A DNA stretch of 64,000 nucleotides from Heligmosomoides polygyrus polygyrus (lineage: Eukaryota > Nematoda > Chromadorea > Rhabditida > Heligmosomidae), in the NCBI GenBank assembly GCA_947396885.1, contig OX377205.1, positions 56,268,969 to 56,332,968 on the forward strand, in the 5' to 3' direction. The translations under genes and the position numbers were made by a program. Below are positions 33,864 to 45,589 of the stretch, in pieces. Each line of letters opens with the position of its first letter. Positions within the stretch are counted from its first letter, which is position 1. The notes below the pieces were generated by a model that was not told the DNA's origin, ran no database searches, and saw nothing but the letters and a program-made list of their open reading frames with translations.

Positions 33864-34063
33864 NNNNNNNNNNNNNNNNNNNNNNNNNNNNNNNNNNNNN
33901 NNNNNNNNNNNNNNNNNNNNNNNNNNNNNNNNNNNNNNNNNNNNNNNNNNNNNNNNNNNNNNNNNNNNNNNNNNNNNNNNNNNNNNNNNNNNNNNNNNNN
34001 NNNNNNNNNNNNNNNNNNNNNNNNNNNNNNNNNNNNNNNNNNNNNNNNNNNNNNNNNNNNNNN
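33864..34063. other. Assembly gap (200 N)
   Basis: A run of 200 N separates a plus-strand CR1 3' region from a minus-strand Gypsy remnant. A round 200 usually means unknown size. Confidence 0.99.
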
Positions 34064-36770
34064 TCAGTTCTCTATAACACACTGAAAATCGTTGGGGAAT
34101 TCATCAAGAACGGTTTGGATTAATTCGTCCAATTCTTCTACTCCCGAGCTCTCTCTCTCTCTCACCTGCCCAGTGCAGTAAACTTGTCCTCTCTGGCTCA
34201 CTAATATCTAGCGTTCCACTATCCATTATTAGGGGGTTCAGATCCTCCCAACCTTCCCATCGCTTCTCTGGTCCCCATTGCCGAATTTGTTCACCCTTTC
34301 TCATAATCACTGCTTGTTCGCTGTCGTTAATCATGGATATTTCTAATTCCTGGTTTCGAATCCTGAATATCCCAGCTGCCATCCCGTTTCTGGTTGACCA
34401 AACTATATAATCTTATTCTCTTCTACCTCGTTTACATCGCGCTTATATCAAAACTTAACCGTATGGCGGAATATAGATTCGTCTAGTTACCTACCTCTAC
34501 CTTATTAGCGGTGTCCTGCTGTCCAGATGTCTCCATATATGTTAGAGACACTTGAACCCAAGTTTATCCAGTGTGTTGGTCCCTAATATTATCTCCTCGC
34601 CCTTCTCGTCCGGATACATCTGCATTTCCGACAACTTCTACCTTTACAACCAACTTGACAGCTCCTAAGAAGGCCAATTGGTTCCCTGAGGCGTCATATA
34701 CCGGTACCATTGATGTTCTAGGTAATACCTCTAGGCTGTCCATATGCAGCATTCTCAGCTTGGGCTAATAATCTCACCGGTATGTTGCTTACCACAGAGC
34801 CTGAACCTAGAATTGCCCAGAACTAGAACTCGAGTATCGACGAATTTCGAACAAACTGTCACAGTCTTCTCGATGAGAGGAGTCTCATGGACCGCCACTA
34901 TGTGTTCTACTTTCTCTAGCACTACCACCGCTAGTCCTTTGACTGCTGCTACCACCCACGACCCGGAAACTCGTACGTTCAGTCCGAGTTTCCGGATTCG
35001 GGGTGTTCTCTCCTAAAAAAAAAGGGGTTGTGGATGTTCTCTCCTCAAATTCCGCTCTACCGTAACACTGTTATCACCAGTCGGTCTCTCTAACCGTTTG
35101 AAATAGCTTCTAACTGATCTTTCCTGGTAACCCATTGATCTCTTTCTCCAACTATGCCATTCCGTCCTCGACTTGGTTCCATTTGCAGACCACATGGATT
35201 TAGCCTGTTCGATTGGAAGGTTCACCGATTCGTACGCTTCGAGTCTACCCTATGTACCGTACTCAGCAAGTGAACGTGCTCTGGTCAATCCGTTAGGTTA
35301 TCCAGGAGTATCTGCACATCCCAGTGACCTGTCACCTATACTACATTCAGGGTTAGCTTGGCGTCCAAGTTCTTCCAACACTACACAGAATCCTGCTACA
35401 CCTTGACCCTGTCGTCGCCTTAAATTCTTTAGCTCCGTTAACGCTCTAAGCCAACTTGCTGTGGAGTCACTTGACAAGAGTATCCTTAACTCTTCAACAA
35501 CTACTTCGAATCATTGCTCACTTACGGTACTGGATAACGACCAGAAAACACTCTTTGTTCTGCCGTCAGGATGGTCATCTACAAGTATATCCAGAAAAGC
35601 AATCCACGATTACTGCTCTGCAGTTCTCACGAATCGTCGAATGAACTCGTTAAAATTTTCCGACCTACTTCTTCTAAATACTCCGGGGTTTCCGCACACA
35701 TTCGACTGCACCATTAAGTTGTCATTAAGTTTACAAACTCCTTTTCCCTTGCCATTTGAACCTCTTCCTCCGATATCCCCGAATGCGGCCTCCAATGCTG
35801 CTCGAACGGTGCTCCAGTCCGCGGCAACAATGCGCTCGCCACCTTGTTATGAACATCGCCTTGTTCCATTGTGCTACTTCCTTCTCTTATTAACTTATTC
35901 AACCTACGATTAACTCTGCCAGTTCTCAGTTTCCATATTCTCTTACTCGATCGCTCGTGGCACCCTTCCCGTCTGCTGCCGAACCACTGATAGTGCACCA
36001 CATATGTCTCGCACATTCGTCTGAAACATGTCGCATATATCAGCTATTACTCGAATTCACTTTCTGTCGTCACAACAAAATAGTCTTTCAGATCCTCCAG
36101 ACTTTCTATCCCTTTTCGGTCAAGCGCTACAAACAGTTTTCTACTAAACTGCGTGTACCCTATCATGCTTCTTGCCCTCAGCTGTTGCGAATTCTCACAC
36201 ACCCGCTTTGCCTGCTCAATCGAGTTCTTATGTATCTGTACTCACATTTTCTCGCCATTCTGGTGACGCCTATTTCTTCATTAATCCGATCTGGTAACTT
36301 TTTAATGTATTCTGTCTTATTGCAATTTTTACTCGACATCCACTCTTGAACATTCCTTGGGATCATTGCTCACCTGGGTGGTCGGGTCTCTCTCCATTTA
36401 TGAATCCAAAACCTACACTCTAAACACTCTCACTTACTGAGTACTTTCCTCAGACGACTTACTATGCGTCCCCACCTCCTTCCCACTCAGTATTTTCCAC
36501 AGGCGGCTTACTTTGCGCCTTCTTTTCCTTCCTGCTGGACTACGCACTCACTGGCACCCTCTTCTATGCCTTGCTTGACTTTGCTCTCAACAGCTCTGGC
36601 GCCTATCTTGCGCCTTGACTTCTCTGGCATTCCAGTGATTTCTTCTCCTCACCTCAAGACCTATTCAACCGCTTCCTTCTTTCTCCACCTTCACGTGCCT
36701 TTCGTTAGGGTTCTATGCACTCTAATTTGCTACCGGTTTGCAATACATTAGTACAAGAGAAGTACGCATA
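34064..36770 (-). pseudogene. Ty3/Gypsy-type LTR retrotransposon remnant (gag to protease)
   Basis: The minus strand reads gag-like pieces first: EEWMSS-type segment at ~36350, AAFGDIGGRGSNGKGKG at ~35790 and FNEFIRRF at ~35640. A protease region follows (VPVYDASGNQLAFLGAVKL, ~34700; SLEVLPRTS, ~34740), then the pre-RT spacer (MINDSEQAVIMRKGEQI, ~34330; DELIQTVLDEFPNDFQCVIEN, ~34130-34070). The order matches nematode Ty3/Gypsy polyproteins. The RT would lie beyond the gap. Frames change often and stops are frequent in gag. LTRs were not identified. The gag assignment is weaker than the protease/spacer assignment. Confidence 0.65.
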
Positions 36771-36854
36771 GAATTGATCATAGAATTCCCTACCAGGAGA
36801 CAGACATGTCTCACCCAACTACTTTCCTTCTTCGCTAAAAAATACGATCGACAG

Positions 36855-37119
36855 TATAGTTGTGCTCTCGCAAAATTTTCGAATATTCGAATGGTTTCGA
36901 ATACCCAAAATTTTCGAGCATTCGAATTCGAATACATTCGAAAAGCGCGATTTTTTGAACATTCGAATTCGAATACATTCGAAAAACGCAATTTTTTGAA
37001 CACTCGAATTCGAATACAATCGAAAAACGCGATTTTTTGAACATTCGAATTCGAATATTCAAATTCGAATGAAAATCATTCGAATACCTATTAGAATAGG
37101 TCATTCGAGCACAACTATA
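36855..37119. mobile_element. Phased-array DNA transposon (subfamily 3), 265-bp MITE
   Basis: TIRs TATAGTTGTGCTC at both ends (36855 inward and, in complement, ending 37119). The flanking 8-bp repeats are near-identical: ATCGACAG (36847-36854) and GCCGACAG (37120-37127). The interior is almost entirely array: CGAATTCGAATAC-type markers at 36923, 36964, 37005 and 37046, exactly 41 bp apart. It is the shortest complete member seen. Confidence 0.85.
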
Positions 37120-37127
37120 GCCGACAG

Positions 37128-38815
37128 TAGCCGGCAGACAGTCTCGCACTCTAGCGCGAGACACTAGCCGTTCCTTTTGTGAGCAATCGGACTGCGACAG
37201 CTCTTCCAATTTCGTCGCGCGCCGTGCGCGATGCCAGGTGGGTTCGCGCGGCGTTGGAGTTATGACTGCTCCACTCGTCACCGTTCGTCATAGGCTGACG
37301 TCGGGTCCGCCGCGGCCAGCCGCCGTCGTCGCCAGACCCTGCCCCAGTCACGGACTGTAGAATTTTCGTCAACTGTCATCCCATCCATTTTAATCATCGA
37401 TTGTTTGCCAATTTAAGCCCATCATTATCACTCACGCGGCAGTGCTGAGCGGTTGCATTTCGAGTCGGCTCTCATCAGGACATCGCACTTCGGTTCCGTA
37501 GGTCATTTCTAATCTAAGGTGCCTACTTGCCTTTGAACGCTGTCTATTTCGTGATTTCTGTTCTCGTAGAAATGGGCTTAATTCGTTTGGACACCAATTT
37601 CCAAACTGGAGACATTTTTGGCGTGTTGGATCCACGCCCAACACGAGTCTTCACGCGCAAGGTCCATTACGTTAGTAATGCTGCCCTGGTGTAAACCACG
37701 AATTCTACACGTTTTTACAGGTTTGATAGATGGTGCACCTTCATTTTCGGGTGTAAGCCTAGACAGTGCGATCCAAACTGTTCCTCTTCTATTTTTGGCA
37801 GCTTTACCCCATAGAATCGAAGTGAGGTATCTTTCTAGGTGTATTGTGAAGGTCTGAATAGGTGAGCGTATTTAGCGTTCGTTTCGCAGTTTTTTGGGCA
37901 ATCTGGATGTTGTGAAGGAGCATGAGTGTAGATCCACCGCTCTAGACCTGCACCCACCTTCGCAGCCTTAATCGCACACGTTAGAGATTTCGCTCACTTC
38001 TTTTTAAAAAATCTTTTCTCACGAGTGCTCTCGTAATTAAGAGGTATGAGTCGTTCTGGAGCGACAGTTTTGACGATACCTGGAAGTCGGACAAGGCAGA
38101 ACTCTAACTGGGACTGCGATCTAAGGTTCTGCAAAATCATCACAGAACTCAAACAGAAACGCACTGCAGAGTAGATGGATATAAAACCTGGAAGTGAATC
38201 GCCTGGCTGCGATATCTGTTGTATCCGACGCCAAAGGTGTTGCCTGTCCAAAATGTCAAGAGCGCTTTCATTCTAACAAGTTTCTTGCTTAACAGCGCGG
38301 TGAAAAAGACGTTAAGAATATCAAGTTTATATCTCAGTTGATGAAGGTGGTTGTCACGGCCGGAAAACTGGATTGAGCATACCCACGGTAGTGTCTTCCT
38401 GACAGGATTTTTTAAAACACTATGTCGATTACCCATTTACCTGAAGGAGCTTGTAGGTTCGATATGTATACGAGAAAGCCGAATGCCTCTCTACACTAGG
38501 ACTGCTTCAGTATTATTCAGCTCAAGAGTGCTACCAACCAGCACAATATAAGGTGCTGAATTTCGCAGCATTTGTGGCACCGCATTAGAGAATTCCTATT
38601 CCCCGTTCCTCCTGGTATAGATCCGAGCCCAGCTAACTTCGTGTAGTCCACACTAAGCAGGTCACGATTGCTAGTCAAGCAGCTAGCTGCCGTCTACAAG
38701 ACATGCAGACGACGTGACGCGTTACACCAAAACGCAGCATACTAACGTGATGGGGCCTGCGCGTAAAAACGCGTATTGCACCTCGATCCAACACCCCAGA
38801 AAAGTCTCCAGTTGG
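37128..38815. other. Unassigned DNA
   Basis: No gene recognised. Minus-strand frames at 37994-38436 have no recognisable domain and are interrupted; they may be a degraded retroelement. Confidence 0.35.
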
Positions 38816-38819
38816 GAAT

Positions 38820-39505
38820 TTGGTGTCTAAATTAGCCGTAGAAATGTCGGCTAAGGTCCTCCGTTCTAATGCCAAGCAGAGCGCCCCAGAGACATCCCAG
38901 AGACTACAATACAAGGTAGGTACAAAAAAAGGAATGAATGTTGATGGCTCTTTAGATGGAGGATCGCCTAGAATGAAGTCTGGAAATACGGCGGACCTCA
39001 GTCTTGGCAGTCTTTCGTCCAAGGAATTGGTGATGAAAGCGATGGAGCTAAACAAAGACCCCATCATCGCGGAGATCCTCCCTGCTTTATCCGAAAGAAT
39101 TCCAAAAGACCTTTCGGACACAATCAAGGAGGAACAGCGTCGCAGAAGCATTGCAATTGCGAACTTTGAAGAAGCTGACGCTCAGCTCCGGCCTTGTCAG
39201 GCTGACCTCGAGTCAAAGGTCTTGTCTATTCTGGATCTTGTCAAGGTGGAGTGTAGGCCCGTGAATGTTTATAGGATGCGTGCTTATAGCAATACTAGGT
39301 CTCTTCTTGTCAAGGTGGTTCTTTCCACCTCCTTCCATTGACGTAAGGCATTACGTAATGCGCATTTACTTCGTCATTCCAGTTACAAAGCTTTCGTCTT
39401 AGTAAAAGTATGACCCCAGAGAAGCTAAAAAAGAGTGGGAACTGCGACAAGAAGCGCGAGCGCGAAATAGTGAGGTCCGGTCTCGGCAATGGGTTGTGTA
39501 TAAGG
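38820..39505 (+). pseudogene. CR1 ORF1 remnant, second copy
   Basis: Homologous to 26257-26963. It shows ALSERIPKDLSD, RSIAIANFEEA, VECRPVNVYRM and SLLVKVVLSTSFH, then a stop at 39339, then broken pieces up to RQWVVYK at about 39485-39505. There it is cut by the phased-array element that starts at 39506. The frame from 38820 has several Met codons and the true start is unclear. Confidence 0.7.
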
Positions 39506-40520
39506 TATACCTTTGTCCTTGGAAAAAAATTTCGAATTTCGAATGATCGAATAATATTCGATTTTCAAAATTTCGAATTTCGAATGATCGAATAATATTC
39601 GATTTTCAAAATTACGAATTTCGAATGATCTAATAATATTCGATTTTCAAAAAGTCGAATTTCGAATAATCGAATTTCGAATAGTCGAATATTCGAATAA
39701 TCAAATGAACACTATTATTTACTGTCGTCACCCAGTGGTTGACATTTAATTATTTTTTATTACCCACTGTGAAGGAAATGGATGGCTGCTCCATCCATTT
39801 CCTTTATGAGACCAAAGGACAATACAGCGGTATAATGGCAATGAAGCACGCTTTGCTTCCCTAAGAATTCGTGCACCGAGAAGAGAGAAACACCTTGGGT
39901 AGGCAGAGCTAGATTGTTATAGGTCTTTCTCTATAGGTTGCTATCTTTCCTTATGTTATAGCGAAGCTTCCAGGTGGTAAAAGAATGATTATCATGGGCG
40001 GAGAAATGACACAAAGGCGATCTGGTGCAGAAAGGGCGCACTGGAGTCTCATGAATGACATTCAGTTTGTGTTCTAGCTCCGTTGAAGAGAAACGGACCC
40101 GCGTTGGAATCTAATCTGACAAGACACTACGACTTGGACAGTGTTAGAGCGAAAATGGGGATGGCTCACTTTCATAGGAAACGGAGTATGACTGGCTCTT
40201 GTACTCCATAGCCATTGCTCTTTCTCTCTTCTTCAACGTCTTTACTGGCAGAAAACAGGAGCTTTCTAGGCCCCTGAAAGTTCTACCTCCCTACCGCAGC
40301 CCCTTCGGCTCTTATCGTTCCCTTGTTGTAACTGGGGTAGAAATACAAAACGAAGGTTCTCCCGTAGTATACTGAAGGTAAAAATATCTGTGTACAGGCA
40401 TAATCCTAATCACTTGCGATTCACGTGAATGGCCACAGCACGCTCGACGGCCGTTTACAAGGAAGCAGGTGCGCAGCGGAGGGCCGCGCTTGCAGCGCTT
40501 ACTTCGCGTCAACTCACTAG
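39506..40520 (-). mobile_element. Phased-array DNA transposon (subfamily 2), truncated copy
   Basis: Starts at 39506 with TATACCTTTGTCC, the right TIR of subfamily 2 in reverse orientation. Three exact 41-bp units follow (39528-39568, 39569-39609, 39610-39650). Sequence homologous in reverse complement to about 4810-5980 of the 2734-10083 element then runs to about 40520. The far end is missing; at ~40508 it abuts a fragment of the foldback family at 55917-58336. Divergence from the 2734-10083 copy is clear by eye, so it is an older insertion. Confidence 0.8.
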
Positions 40521-40625
40521 GGAGGTCAATGAACCTCCCGTGGGAATCTTATAAGTGACCTATTGAGCACTGTGGGGGATTGTCCGAGAGACACCCCAGT
40601 GGTTTAAATCTGAATGCAGCTAAGG
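40508..40625 (+). repeat. Fragment of foldback family C
   Basis: AGGGAGGTCAATGAAC, then GTGACCTATTGAG and GGGGATTGT, in the same order as the ends of the 55917-58336 element (55920-56020). Only about 110 bp is kept. Confidence 0.7.
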
Positions 40626-41490
40626 GACATTTTATTTAACGAATTTACCGAATTTACCTTTTTAACGCAAAAATTTTTCGTTAAAAAGTGGTCGTTAAAA
40701 ATTTACCGAAAAAATTTAACGCACATCTCTGCTGCCCATCGCCTCCCCACCACTCTCTGCTAATCGAAGGTTTAGGGACTTGTACTCCCACAACTCCGGA
40801 GATCGAAAGCAGGTTTCGCCCAAACGTCGTCTAGAGTAATTGAGGTGCTGATCGCAAATCTAGTAAACGTTTTCGCGTGATCGCGTGATTCCACATTTTC
40901 ATGAGTGATCAAGTTTATCAGTTTGTGTACATAGAATCGCTTTCTTCACCTACATATGTGATCAGACTTGCTTTCCAGTCTTCGACTTTGAGATGGAAAG
41001 TAGTGCAGGAAAAATGGATAATTTAGAAAAAGAAATGACAGATTCGTGGCAGCAGCCTAAATAATTTCCTAAGGAGAGGAAAGGACGAATTCAGTGGTCA
41101 TGACAACTCCATCCTTACTCACGAACACACACTATGAAATATCGTAAGCGGCCAAACTGTCGAAATTGGATACCATATTCGTGCTCAGCATCCAAAATAA
41201 CAGTACAGGCGATGTTTGGGCGAAAAAAATCGACCTCCACTCCACTTTTGGAGTCACAATAGTACAACGCGGCCGGTTATTCTGCACCTTTTCTCGCACG
41301 TACTCACCGTCGCCTATTGTGGTCGACGGTAACACCGAACGCGTTTGCCAGCTTCGTGATCAGAACCTCAGTCAAGGACAACATTTGTACTAAATTTTAT
41401 TATCTAATTACGAAGTCATGGGATTAATACAAGTACCTACGTTTGCAAAGCCCCCCCCCCCCTGTCAGTGCGGGAGAGTGGCCGAGGAAG
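40626..41490. other. Unassigned DNA
   Basis: Nothing recognised. 40645-40720 has short alternating TTTAACG/AATTTACCG runs. A 14-nt C run lies near 41448-41461. Confidence 0.4.
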
Positions 41491-41494
41491 AATA

Positions 41495-41960
41495 GGCTGC
41501 AAGAAGATCAATATCGTCCAAATAGACTTTGGCATCGTATTCGATACCCCGAATAAGCCACCGCATCTATACGAAGTTTGTGCAAATTCGGAGATCCTGA
41601 TCCGACCACCTCAGTTATCCAGAAGAAAATCCAAAACATACCAAAATCAGCGGCGTTTTCAAAAACGAACGTCGGATTCGTAATCAGCGCTCTAATTAAC
41701 CTCCTAAATGATTTTGGACGAGAGAATTTTGCCCAATTCGGAAATATCGATTTTCGATGACGCCATCGTCCGTCGGCCGCGACCTCAAGCAGCCGATTTT
41801 TCTGAAATTGGTCTAAATTTATACCGTTCGATGGAGCTTTAACAGATAGCAGAGCAAAATGGTATCAATTAATAGTGTGGAAGACTCGAATATGAGCGAG
41901 TAAGGGCGCAGGAAACTCCAACCGCTAAGTATGACGCCCTAAATGGCAGCTTGTCGTGAC
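41495..41960. repeat. Solo copy related to foldback A
   Basis: Matches the centre and one arm of 10125-12540 in order (ATACGAAGTTTGTGC, CCACCTCAGTTATCCAGAAG, GATTCGTAATCAGCGCTC, GGAAACTCCAACCGCT) without an opposing arm. It shows that the arm exists as an independent repeat. Confidence 0.7.
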
Positions 41961-43335
41961 CGCTGTCACGATCAGGGACACTAGAGGCGGAGTCAGATCA
42001 GTGAAGATAAGAGGCTGGGAACGAAGTTTTAAGCTTGTGCTCAGGCATTCAAGGGCTTCTTGCTATCTTGTTCTTGCCTCCGCTCATGATTGTGCCATTA
42101 TCGAGAATAAATCTATGCTTGATTCAAGAGCTGTATACCACTGATGTGTACGGGATAGTTTTCCGCACATGGTGCATCGCAGGATGAACCACTACCACAA
42201 TAACTTCTTGGATCACGTTTCGTAAAGACCTTTTCGGCTCCAAAATTCTTCTTCTTCGCAATTTCTAATTACCTCAACACTTTCGAAACACTATCAAACA
42301 GACCGCGAGTGTACCTTATTGTCTGGTCGACGGGCTGGACGATCTCGCTTATTACTGTTTTGATAACTTTGAGTTCAGTATCCCTTTGCTCTTTGCTGTA
42401 TCTGGTGTTCAGGACATGGGGAGGCTAGTTGCATCACAACTCTGGATGCCTGGTGTCACCACATCGCTTATGCCTGCTACGCTTTGTATTTTATCACATC
42501 AGATATTGACTCTGCGAAACAGTTTGTAGCATCATGATTCTTAACGCTCAAATAACTATGCAAAATTTAGGTGCGAGCTATTTTTGATCATGCATGAGGG
42601 CTACCGACCATCTGAGTCTCGGTCGGGGGATCCAGGTTGGATACTCGTTAATTGCGACTGGTCCCGGGTCAGTCTGCATTTCTCCGATGACATTCGCATT
42701 TCGTGCGAGCATGTTAATGGTGAGGCATGTTGCCTTATAGTGGGAAAACACTTAGCGCTCGACGTCGGCGCCGTTGTTGATGAGAACATCTTAAAGGATA
42801 AAAGGATAAAGGACGGCGTTACTCAATCCCTTCTGGGATGCGCCAGCGCATTCTACTTCTACGGGATGTCGTGGAGGCGACATGAATGCGTATTTGGCCA
42901 TACAGTGACTTGCGGTGGCCAGCCGATGAACAAGTCAGCGCTTTATCCTTCCCAGACACGTCTGGTACCAATTCACCGACCCCGGAGGGATGGAAGGCTT
43001 GGTTGGCCTGGGCGGGAAATCCGAACCAGGAACCTGGTATCGGGTGCACGCGGCAGTTGCGCCTCTTCCGACTGCGCTACACGCGCCCAATGAGAACATC
43101 TTACGGAAATTATTTCTTTTCACATACCATAACATCTTGTAGGTTACAGTATGCTTATCACGAATAGCGGATCTCCGCTGCGACAACTTGTAAACATTTG
43201 CTTATCACATGTACGCCGTCGCAAATTCCTCACAAGCCGCAACGCCTACCGCAACATCCCCTTCGCAACATTTGTTCCTTTACTTGCGTCAAGGGCACTC
43301 GTCTTCCAGTTAACTAAATTTTCCTTGTAGTCGTG
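41961..43335. other. Unassigned DNA upstream of BEL gag
   Basis: No host gene. It contains a tRNA-derived SINE-like segment (43010-43088). The BEL 5' LTR and primer-binding site should lie near here, but I could not identify them. Confidence 0.4.
43010..43088 (-). repeat. tRNA-derived SINE-like segment
   Basis: The reverse complement starts GGGCGCGTGTAGCGCAGTCGG (box A within) and contains CTGGTTCGGATTTCC (box B like), ending CCCGCCC, which pairs with the first bases. The insert in the variable region is too long and the T-loop is altered, so I read it as a SINE head rather than a tRNA gene. Conserved flanking sequence at 42960-43010 probably belongs to the same repeat body. Confidence 0.6.
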
Positions 43336-44300
43336 ATGAGTACTACTCACTTTTCTCTGACTACATCAAAGCAACGTCTCACTCGACATCTCAATGATGT
43401 CAAACACACCATCTCTGAATGTGAGAAATATAAGGAGGGGTGGACGTTTCCCACCACTCTTAAGGATCTTTACGTGTTTCTTCGGACGCAACGTAATATC
43501 GTAAATTCTGTAATTTCGAAACTGGAGTCGAAACTTGAATGTATTTCAACGGTATACGGCGAAACTGTTTCCAACCTTGAAAAGGATCGGACGCCTTTCT
43601 GGAATTTGACTCTTATTGGCGAGAAAAGGACGGCGACCAAACGTTAGTAAACGCCCGAGAGCTTATTCAAAATCTTGAAATGCGTAGCACCGGGTTGGAC
43701 ATGCAAGAAATGCACATTTCCTACTCGCAAGAGTTCGACAATATTGAACGTCAGAGGGAGGATCCCACTTCTACTCAAGCGCAAGCGCATCCAATTTCTT
43801 CATTTTCTCCATTCATGAATAGTGCATCAACTAATTTTATGCATGGTATACCGGCACATTGGTATCGTAGAGAGCTTCGTATACCGGAATATTTTGGTGA
43901 CCCCACGCTATTTGAGCAGTTTTGGGAAATTTTCTCCGAACTTGTTCATAAACAACCATACAGTGATATTGAAAAGCTGACTATATTACTTGATAAATGT
44001 AAGGGAGAAGCTGCAAGGGCTCTCAAGTATATCCCACGTAAAGGGTCTTCATATAATGATGCTGTAAAGCTACTTCATGATCAGTTTCCCAGTGAGGAAT
44101 TGAGTGTGAAGTTGATCATTGAGCAACTGGATAGAATTCCGTAATCTTCCGAAAATGCGTCGCAATTACGTTCAACCGTAAAAGATATAATGGTCATTGT
44201 AACCCACTTTCGCGATATGAAACTTATACTGACGCAAGGGAATATAAGGCTAAGGTGCGCAGAAAGTTTCCACATGCTATTCAACGGAAATTACTTTCCA
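43336..44300 (+). pseudogene. BEL gag-like region
   Basis: The structural capsid precursor of the element. The ATG at 43336 is preferred over the GTG at 43333. The first frame ends at 43647 after a shift near 43600. The continuing frame (43680-44144) has a capsid-type segment with RELRIPEYFGDPTLFEQFWEIFSELVH (DUF1759-like pattern of BEL gag) and LTILLDKCKGEAARAL. A stop near 44142 is followed by short pieces in other frames to about 44300. Confidence 0.7.
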
Positions 44301-44329
44301 AAGAGTACGACGAAGGTAACGCATAGACA

Positions 44330-45025
44330 ATGGATACACTAATTTCGGAAATTAGACGTATTCTAAAGAAATACGAAGTCACCCAAGTCCATACAGATAA
44401 TCCGCCGGTAAGTAATCACCAAACTACGATTCTTCACGGACAAGTTCAAAAGTCAACCCAGTATGAGTGTGCTGCTTGCTCTGGACAGCATATGCTTCGA
44501 TATTGTAATAGGTATAAGTCCGTAGACGCCAAACGACAGCGTATTCAATTACTAAATAAGTGCTTTACGTGTTTTTCCAAGGGGCATTGCTCTTCGCAAT
44601 GTAAAAAAGGACTCTGTCCGCAATGTAAAGGACAGCACAATGTTGCCTTGTGTTATGGGCGCGAATCTAGATTTAGAAGTCCTAGACGTACAAGCCCCAA
44701 GCCCAATACGCTTCGTAGACGATCGCAATCTAAGAAAGAAAGAGGGAAGAGTCCCACTAGGTCACGTCGAAATTCAAGTTCTTCTTCTACCTCAAAATCT
44801 CGGAAACAATCGTTCTCGGAAGGCTCACAACAGAAGTGGACTTGTCCTCGGTCGCAGACACCAGGTCCAATCCACGATACTTCCTTAAATGCTGCCTTAT
44901 CCATTGATGAAGAGACCGTGCCTTCGGAAGACGAAGGAATTGTTTTCGTTTATCGCACAGATGTAAATTCCTCGGATTTGTATTCGCGTTTAATGGTCAT
45001 TCCCGTAACTATTGTAATCGACTGA
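44330..45025 (+). pseudogene. BEL gag, zinc-knuckle (nucleocapsid) region
   Basis: Three Cys/His knuckles in a row, between about 44465 and 44655: CAACSGQHMLRYC, CFTCFSKGHCSSQC (a standard CX2CX4HX4C) and CPQCKGQHNVALC. A long Arg/Ser-rich stretch follows (RSRRNSSSSSTSKSRKQSF, ~44750-44820). The arrangement is characteristic of BEL/Pao between gag and protease. The frame ends at 45025, just before the protease. Confidence 0.8.
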
Positions 45026-45560
45026 AGGAACCGAAACGGTCTATGCTCTTTTGGATACTGGTGCCACACGTAGCTTCATTTCTTTCTCGCTTTCGCAAAG
45101 ACTGCAACTGTCATCATCTTCGACGTCTTCCTATGTACTGTCTACCTTTGGCGGAAAAAAAGAAGAAAGAAGGAGGAAGAAGAAGAAACCTCAGAACGTT
45201 CAAGCGTGCTTCATAGACTTTTTGGGCCGTCGGCTTTATATGAATTTGCTTGTAGTAGATATTATTTCGCGTATAATTGTTCTTCCATGTCTATCATTAC
45301 CTGATATCCTTTACGCCTGTGCGAATCTTAATGGTAATAATCTTCTTAACGAAACAGACATAAAATTAACCCCGGTGTCCTCATAGGCATCGATTATTAT
45401 AGCGACATCATAGAACTAAACACTGTCCCTCTACGACTACCCTCTGGACTTCATGCTGTTCCAACCATTTTTGGTTACACTGTAGCAGGAACGGATAATG
45501 CACATCGCAAATCGAAATTTGGTCAAGACGATCATCACTCATTAATCTCGGTTTTACCCT
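45026..45560 (+). pseudogene. BEL aspartic protease region
   Basis: Retropepsin-type protease that processes the polyprotein in live elements. The catalytic motif LLDTGATRSFIS is at about 45045-45080. A purine-rich run at 45157-45192 inserts a Lys/Arg-rich stretch (KKEERRRKKKK) in the body of the domain, which is unusual and probably a simple-repeat expansion. The frame stops at 45384, and following protease/linker pieces (IGIDYYSD, VPTIFGYTVAGT) are in another frame. Confidence 0.75.
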
Positions 45561-45589
45561 GTGATTAATCTCCTCCAGATATTTCCTTA

